Shown: positions 41,761-44,702 of the stretch, piece after piece
Layout of the letters: each line of letters starts with the position of its first letter
Position numbering within the stretch: the first letter of the stretch is position 1
NCBI RefSeq assembly: GCF_004348685.1
Contig: NZ_SMKO01000067.1
Location: 1 to 44,702, forward strand
Reading direction: 5' to 3'
DNA length: 44,702 nucleotides
Origin: Nonomuraea deserti
GTDB lineage: Bacteria > Actinomycetota > Actinomycetes > Streptosporangiales > Streptosporangiaceae
Program-made: the position numbers and the translations under genes
The notes under the pieces: generated by a model
What the model was told of the DNA's origin: nothing
The model's database searches: none
What the model saw: the letters and a program-made list of their open reading frames with translations, nothing else

Positions 41761-43007
41761 CCGGTTCGGTGGGGCGGCGTGGGGTCGCCGGGGTCACGGG
41801 GGCCGTGTTCAGCGCGCTCGCGCAGTTCGCCCTGGTCGTGGTGGTGACGAGGGCGTTCACGGCGGCGGAGGCGGGGGCGTTCTTCACGGTGACCGCGCTG
41901 GCCCTGATGGCGGCCGGGATCGCCAGGCTGGACGCCGGTAACGGGCTGATCTACTTCATCGCCCGCGCGAAGACCTACGATTACCGCGGCATTTCGGGAT
42001 ATATCCGGGCGGCGCTCCTCCCCAGCGTGGTGGCGGCCTGCGCCGCGGGCGCGCTGCTGTACCCGCACCTCGGCCTGCCCGCCGCGGCGATCCCGCTCAT
42101 GGCGGCGGGCGATGTCCTGCTGGCCGCCACCAGGGGGTTCGGGGCCATGCGGCCCACCGTGGCGCTGGACGGCGTGCTGGTGCCGGGGTGCCAGCTCGCC
42201 CTGGTGACCGCCGTGGCGCTGGCCGGCGCGGTGTGGTGGTTGCCGGTGGCCTGGGCGGCGCCGTACGCGCTGCTGCCGGTCCTGGCCGCCACCACGTTGC
42301 GGGGACGGGCGCCGCGCACGCCGTACCTGCCGGGCACGGGCCGGGACCTGTGGCGGTACACCGCGCCCCGCTCGGTCGCGGGGGCGATCCAGGCGGTGTT
42401 CCAGCGGGTGGACATCGTGATCGTCGCCGCGCTCGGCGGGCCCGCGCAGGCCGCCGTCTACACGGCCGCCACCCGGTTCAAGGTGGTCGGGCAGCTCGCC
42501 AACCAGGGGCTGGCGCAGGCCGTACAGGCCCGGCTGGTGAGAGCGCTCGCCGAGGGCGAGCGGGCGCGCGCGGCGGAGCTCTACCAGACCGCCACGGTCT
42601 GGCTGGTGCTGATGACCTGGCCGGTCTGGCTGGGGTACGCGGCGCTGGCGCCCTGGCTGCTGCGCCTGTTCGGCCCCTCCTACGGCCAGGCGGCGCCGGT
42701 GGCGCTCGTGCTGGCCGGGACGATGATGGTGGCCACGGCCTGCGGGATGGTCGACGTGGTGCTGACCGCCGCCGGGCACACCGGCGCGAGCCTGCTCAAC
42801 CTGCTGGCCGCGATCGCCTGCACGGTGACCCTCGACCTGGCCCTGATCCCCGCGCACGGGGCGCTCGGAGCGGTCATCGGCTGGTCGGGCGGCGTACTCG
42901 TGAAGAACCTGCTCCCCCTGTGGCAGCTCCACCGCCGCTACGGCCTGCACCCGTTCGGGCGTCACACCCTGGCGGCGCTGCGCCCCCGCACGTGGGCGGC
43001 CGCGTGA
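41748..43007 (+). CDS. Wzx-like polysaccharide flippase (MOP superfamily)
   Basis: The 419-residue protein has about 12 membrane helices of the Wzx/RfbX-type MOP exporters. The N-terminal GVTGAVFSALAQFALVVVVTRAFTAAEAGAFF and the later YTAATRFKVVGQLANQGLAQAVQARL resemble polysaccharide flippases. It should move lipid-linked repeat units across the membrane to the Wzy-like polymerase. The start is GTG 41748 (GGGCGG 9 nt upstream, 13-bp overlap) or GTG 41757 (4-bp overlap like the other junctions); the two cannot be separated by sequence alone. Confidence 0.87.
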   Translation: MASVTGSVGRRGVAGVTGAVFSALAQFALVVVVTRAFTAAEAGAFFTVTALALMAAGIARLDAGNGLIYFIARAKTYDYRGISGYIRAALLPSVVAACAAGALLYPHLGLPAAAIPLMAAGDVLLAATRGFGAMRPTVALDGVLVPGCQLALVTAVALAGAVWWLPVAWAAPYALLPVLAATTLRGRAPRTPYLPGTGRDLWRYTAPRSVAGAIQAVFQRVDIVIVAALGGPAQAAVYTAATRFKVVGQLANQGLAQAVQARLVRALAEGERARAAELYQTATVWLVLMTWPVWLGYAALAPWLLRLFGPSYGQAAPVALVLAGTMMVATACGMVDVVLTAAGHTGASLLNLLAAIACTVTLDLALIPAHGALGAVIGWSGGVLVKNLLPLWQLHRRYGLHPFGRHTLAALRPRTWAAA

Positions 43008-43900
43008 CACGAGCCCCCGTGCTGGTGACCGGCCTGCCGAGAAGCGGTACGAGCTGGACCGGCAAGATGCTCGCCGCCGGCGACGACCTCGTCTACGTCA
43101 ACGAACCGCTCAACCCGCAACACCCGCCAGGACGCTGCCCGGGAGTGCTCAGGGCCGAGGTGACCCACCGGTTCCAGTACATCTGCGACGACAACGCCGC
43201 CACCTGGCTGCCCGCCTTCCGCGACACGGTCGCCCTGCGCTACCGCTGGCTGCCCGAGCTGCGGGCCAACCACTCGCCGTACGACCTGGCCCGCCTCGTC
43301 CGTCACGGCACCGCGTTCGCGCTCGGCCGGCTGGCGGGCCGGCGGGCGCTGCTGGACGACCCGTTCGCGGTGCTGAGCGCCGGCTGGTTCGCCCGCCGCC
43401 TGGGGTGCCGGGTGATCGCGCTGGTGCGCGATCCGGTCTCGTTCGTGGCGAGCTGGCACCGGCTGGGGTGGACCGTCTACTTCCACGAGCTGCTGGAGCA
43501 GCCGCTGCTCGTACGCGACCACCCCGGCCTGCTGGAGCTGCGCGCCCTGGTCGGCTCGCAGGACCGCATCGCCAAGGCCGCCGCGCTGTGGCGGGTGACC
43601 CGCTCGATCCTGGCCCGCACGCCGGGCATCCTCGTCGCGTCGTACGAATCCCTGGCCGCCGACCCGCTCCCCCGCTTCCGCGACCTGTACGACCACGCCG
43701 GCCTGCCCTGGACGCCCGCCGCAGAACGCCGCATCCTCAGGGCCTGCACCGGCCCCCCAGCGCCTGGGAAGGGGTTCGCCTGGTCGGGCCTGTCACGCAC
43801 GGCGTACCGGCCCATGGACTCCCGCCGGGCGCTGCGCGACGCGGCCCGCGGCCTCACCCCCGAGGACGTCGCCCGCGTACGAGCCCTCACCGCCACCTGA
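43004..43900 (+). CDS. PAPS-dependent sulfotransferase (second copy)
   Basis: The 298-residue protein has PVLVTGLPRSGTSWTGKML as the 5'-phosphosulfate loop (about residues 5-22) and CRVIALVRDPVSFVASWHRLGW as the 3'-phosphate motif. The C-terminal third has ILVASYESLAADPLPRFRDLYDHAGLPW, which is typical of Sulfotransfer_1/3 proteins. It is clearly different from the first copy, so the two probably act on different positions or sugars. GTG 43004 overlaps the flippase stop by 4 bp (GTGA). It is the last gene of the operon and ends in an inverted repeat shared with the convergent glycosyltransferase. Confidence 0.9.
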   Translation: MTRAPVLVTGLPRSGTSWTGKMLAAGDDLVYVNEPLNPQHPPGRCPGVLRAEVTHRFQYICDDNAATWLPAFRDTVALRYRWLPELRANHSPYDLARLVRHGTAFALGRLAGRRALLDDPFAVLSAGWFARRLGCRVIALVRDPVSFVASWHRLGWTVYFHELLEQPLLVRDHPGLLELRALVGSQDRIAKAAALWRVTRSILARTPGILVASYESLAADPLPRFRDLYDHAGLPWTPAAERRILRACTGPPAPGKGFAWSGLSRTAYRPMDSRRALRDAARGLTPEDVARVRALTAT

Positions 43901-43939
43901 CCCGGCCATCCGGATCCGGCGCTCACGCGTCGGGGTCAG
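43897..43939. terminator. Inverted repeat containing both convergent stops
   Basis: CTGACCC (43897-43903) and GGGTCAG (43933-43939) form the outer arms. The stop of the sulfotransferase lies in the left arm and that of the glycosyltransferase in the right. The inner part includes a CCGG/ATCCGGAT palindromic segment. It may act as a bidirectional terminator. Confidence 0.5.
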
Positions 43940-44700
43940 CCGCACTTCCGGGTTGCCGGACGTGACCGGGCGCCGGACCTGACACGTGCGGTGAGCGAGC
44001 CGCCCAGCAGCCGGGCCGCGAACGGCAGGTCGTCGACCAGGTAGCGGCGCGCCAGCCGGCCGGGCTCGACGGCCAGCCGGAACGCCCATTCCAGCCCGGC
44101 CCGCCGCATCCACTCCGGAGCCCTGGCTACCGTCCCCGCGGCGAATCCGATCGCCGCGCCGCACCCCAGGAACCACGTCCCCGGCAGCTCCTGCCGGAGG
44201 TCGGCGATGAGCCGGTCCTGTCTCGGGAATCCCAGCCCGGCGAACACGAGCCGCGGCCGTGCGCCGACCACCCTCCGCACGACGCTCTCCCTGCCCTCGG
44301 GGGTCGCGTCGAAGCCGTACGGCGGCCCGTGGGCACCGCACACCCGGAGTCGCGGAAAGCGGCTGGTGAGCTCGGTCGCGGCCGTGCGTGCGACGCCGGG
44401 CGGGCCGCCGAGGAGGTAGACGGGCCAGCCGTGACGGGCGGCGCACCGGCTGAGCGACCAGATGAGGTCGGCTCCCGTGACGCGCTGGGGCAGCGGGGTG
44501 CCCTGCAGCCTGGCCGCCCACACCAGCGGCATGCCGTCGGCCACGACGAGCTCCGCAGAGCACACGAGGTCGTTCAGCGCGGGATCGGCGAGGGCGGCTC
44601 TGCAGATGTCGACGTTCGGGGTGACGATCCGGCCGCCCCTTCCCGCCTCCAGCTCGCCGGCCACCCACGCGACCACGTCGTCCTCGGTGAGCGCGTCCAC
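43936..44700 (-). CDS. WecG/TagA/CpsF family glycosyltransferase (start at window edge)
   Basis: At least 254 residues are present, and the real start may lie just outside the window. RIVTPNVDICRAALADPALNDLVCSAELVVADGMPLVWAARLQGTPLPQRVTGADL is the family core, with the likely catalytic Asp in VADGMP. VYLLGGPPGVARTAATEL, RLVFAGLGFPRQDRLIADL and WFLGCGAAIGFAAGTVARAPEWMRRAGLEWAFRL complete the fold. These enzymes add N-acetylmannosamine or a related sugar to an undecaprenyl-linked acceptor, in cell-wall or capsule assembly. It probably provides an early glycosyl transfer for the polymer made by the neighbouring operon. GTG 44700 is the first possible start seen. Confidence 0.88.
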   Translation of the reverse strand: MDALTEDDVVAWVAGELEAGRGGRIVTPNVDICRAALADPALNDLVCSAELVVADGMPLVWAARLQGTPLPQRVTGADLIWSLSRCAARHGWPVYLLGGPPGVARTAATELTSRFPRLRVCGAHGPPYGFDATPEGRESVVRRVVGARPRLVFAGLGFPRQDRLIADLRQELPGTWFLGCGAAIGFAAGTVARAPEWMRRAGLEWAFRLAVEPGRLARRYLVDDLPFAARLLGGSLTARVRSGARSRPATRKCG

Positions 44701-44702
44701 CT

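Overview
The window looks like a chromosomal segment of a high-GC, filamentous-type actinobacterium, most likely of the Streptosporangiales (Nonomuraea-like). This rests on very GC-rich coding sequence, many GTG starts, rare TTA leucine codons, the actinobacterial gene order mfd / SurA-type lipoprotein / mazG / eno / ftsB-like / DUF501 / ppx, a mycobacterial-type metB and cbs pair, and several actinobacterial families (F420/PPOX enzyme, FIST, HAAS with PadR, DUF6292). The genus is inferred. I see no phage, transposon or CRISPR array.

Layout. 1-1595 (minus): the start of a ROK sugar kinase and a FIST sensor protein. 1759-6552 (plus): a MoxR-type AAA+ ATPase, a secreted protein with an internal duplication, a VWA-domain partner and a GNAT acetyltransferase. 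6574-10436: small membrane proteins, cystathionine gamma-synthase preceded by three tandem hairpins, and an orphan NarL-type sensor kinase carrying a TTA codon. 10590-15763: cystathionine beta-synthase, divergent from an SGNH hydrolase, a beta-propeller lipoprotein and a thiolase. 15914-17568 (minus): a PPOX-fold enzyme, a DUF4287 protein and a Bax-inhibitor-1-like membrane protein.

18111-19269 (minus) is the oddest part. An ACT-domain protein overlaps a peptide-deformylase homologue whose catalytic Glu is Gln (HQLDH). About 50 bp further on lies a 73-nt tRNA with anticodon UAA but a short, class I variable loop. A normal UAA tRNA is leucine-specific and class II. The tRNA's own -10 box places transcription start at the mature 5' end.

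19349-24090 (minus): a type II NADH dehydrogenase under a near-ideal Rex box, a family 5 uracil-DNA glycosylase, a PadR/HAAS pair and a secreted three-repeat protein with an early TTA codon. 24262-32603 (minus): the housekeeping run listed above. 

33138-44700 appears to be a sulfated-glycan region. A methyltransferase is followed by an APS kinase carrying a vestigial ATP-sulfurylase domain, a TauE/SafE permease and, convergent with it, a GH26-like lipoprotein hydrolase. Then comes a tightly overlapping six-gene operon: Wzz-like chain-length protein, Wzy-like polymerase, APH-fold kinase, PAPS sulfotransferase, Wzx-like flippase and a second sulfotransferase. A WecG/TagA/CpsF glycosyltransferase converges on it at the window edge. 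The APS kinase would supply PAPS to the two sulfotransferases, which would decorate a surface polysaccharide made by the Wzx/Wzy/Wzz machinery.

A recurring feature is leaderless expression: at least six protein genes and the tRNA have a TAnnnT -10 box 6-8 nt before their first base.
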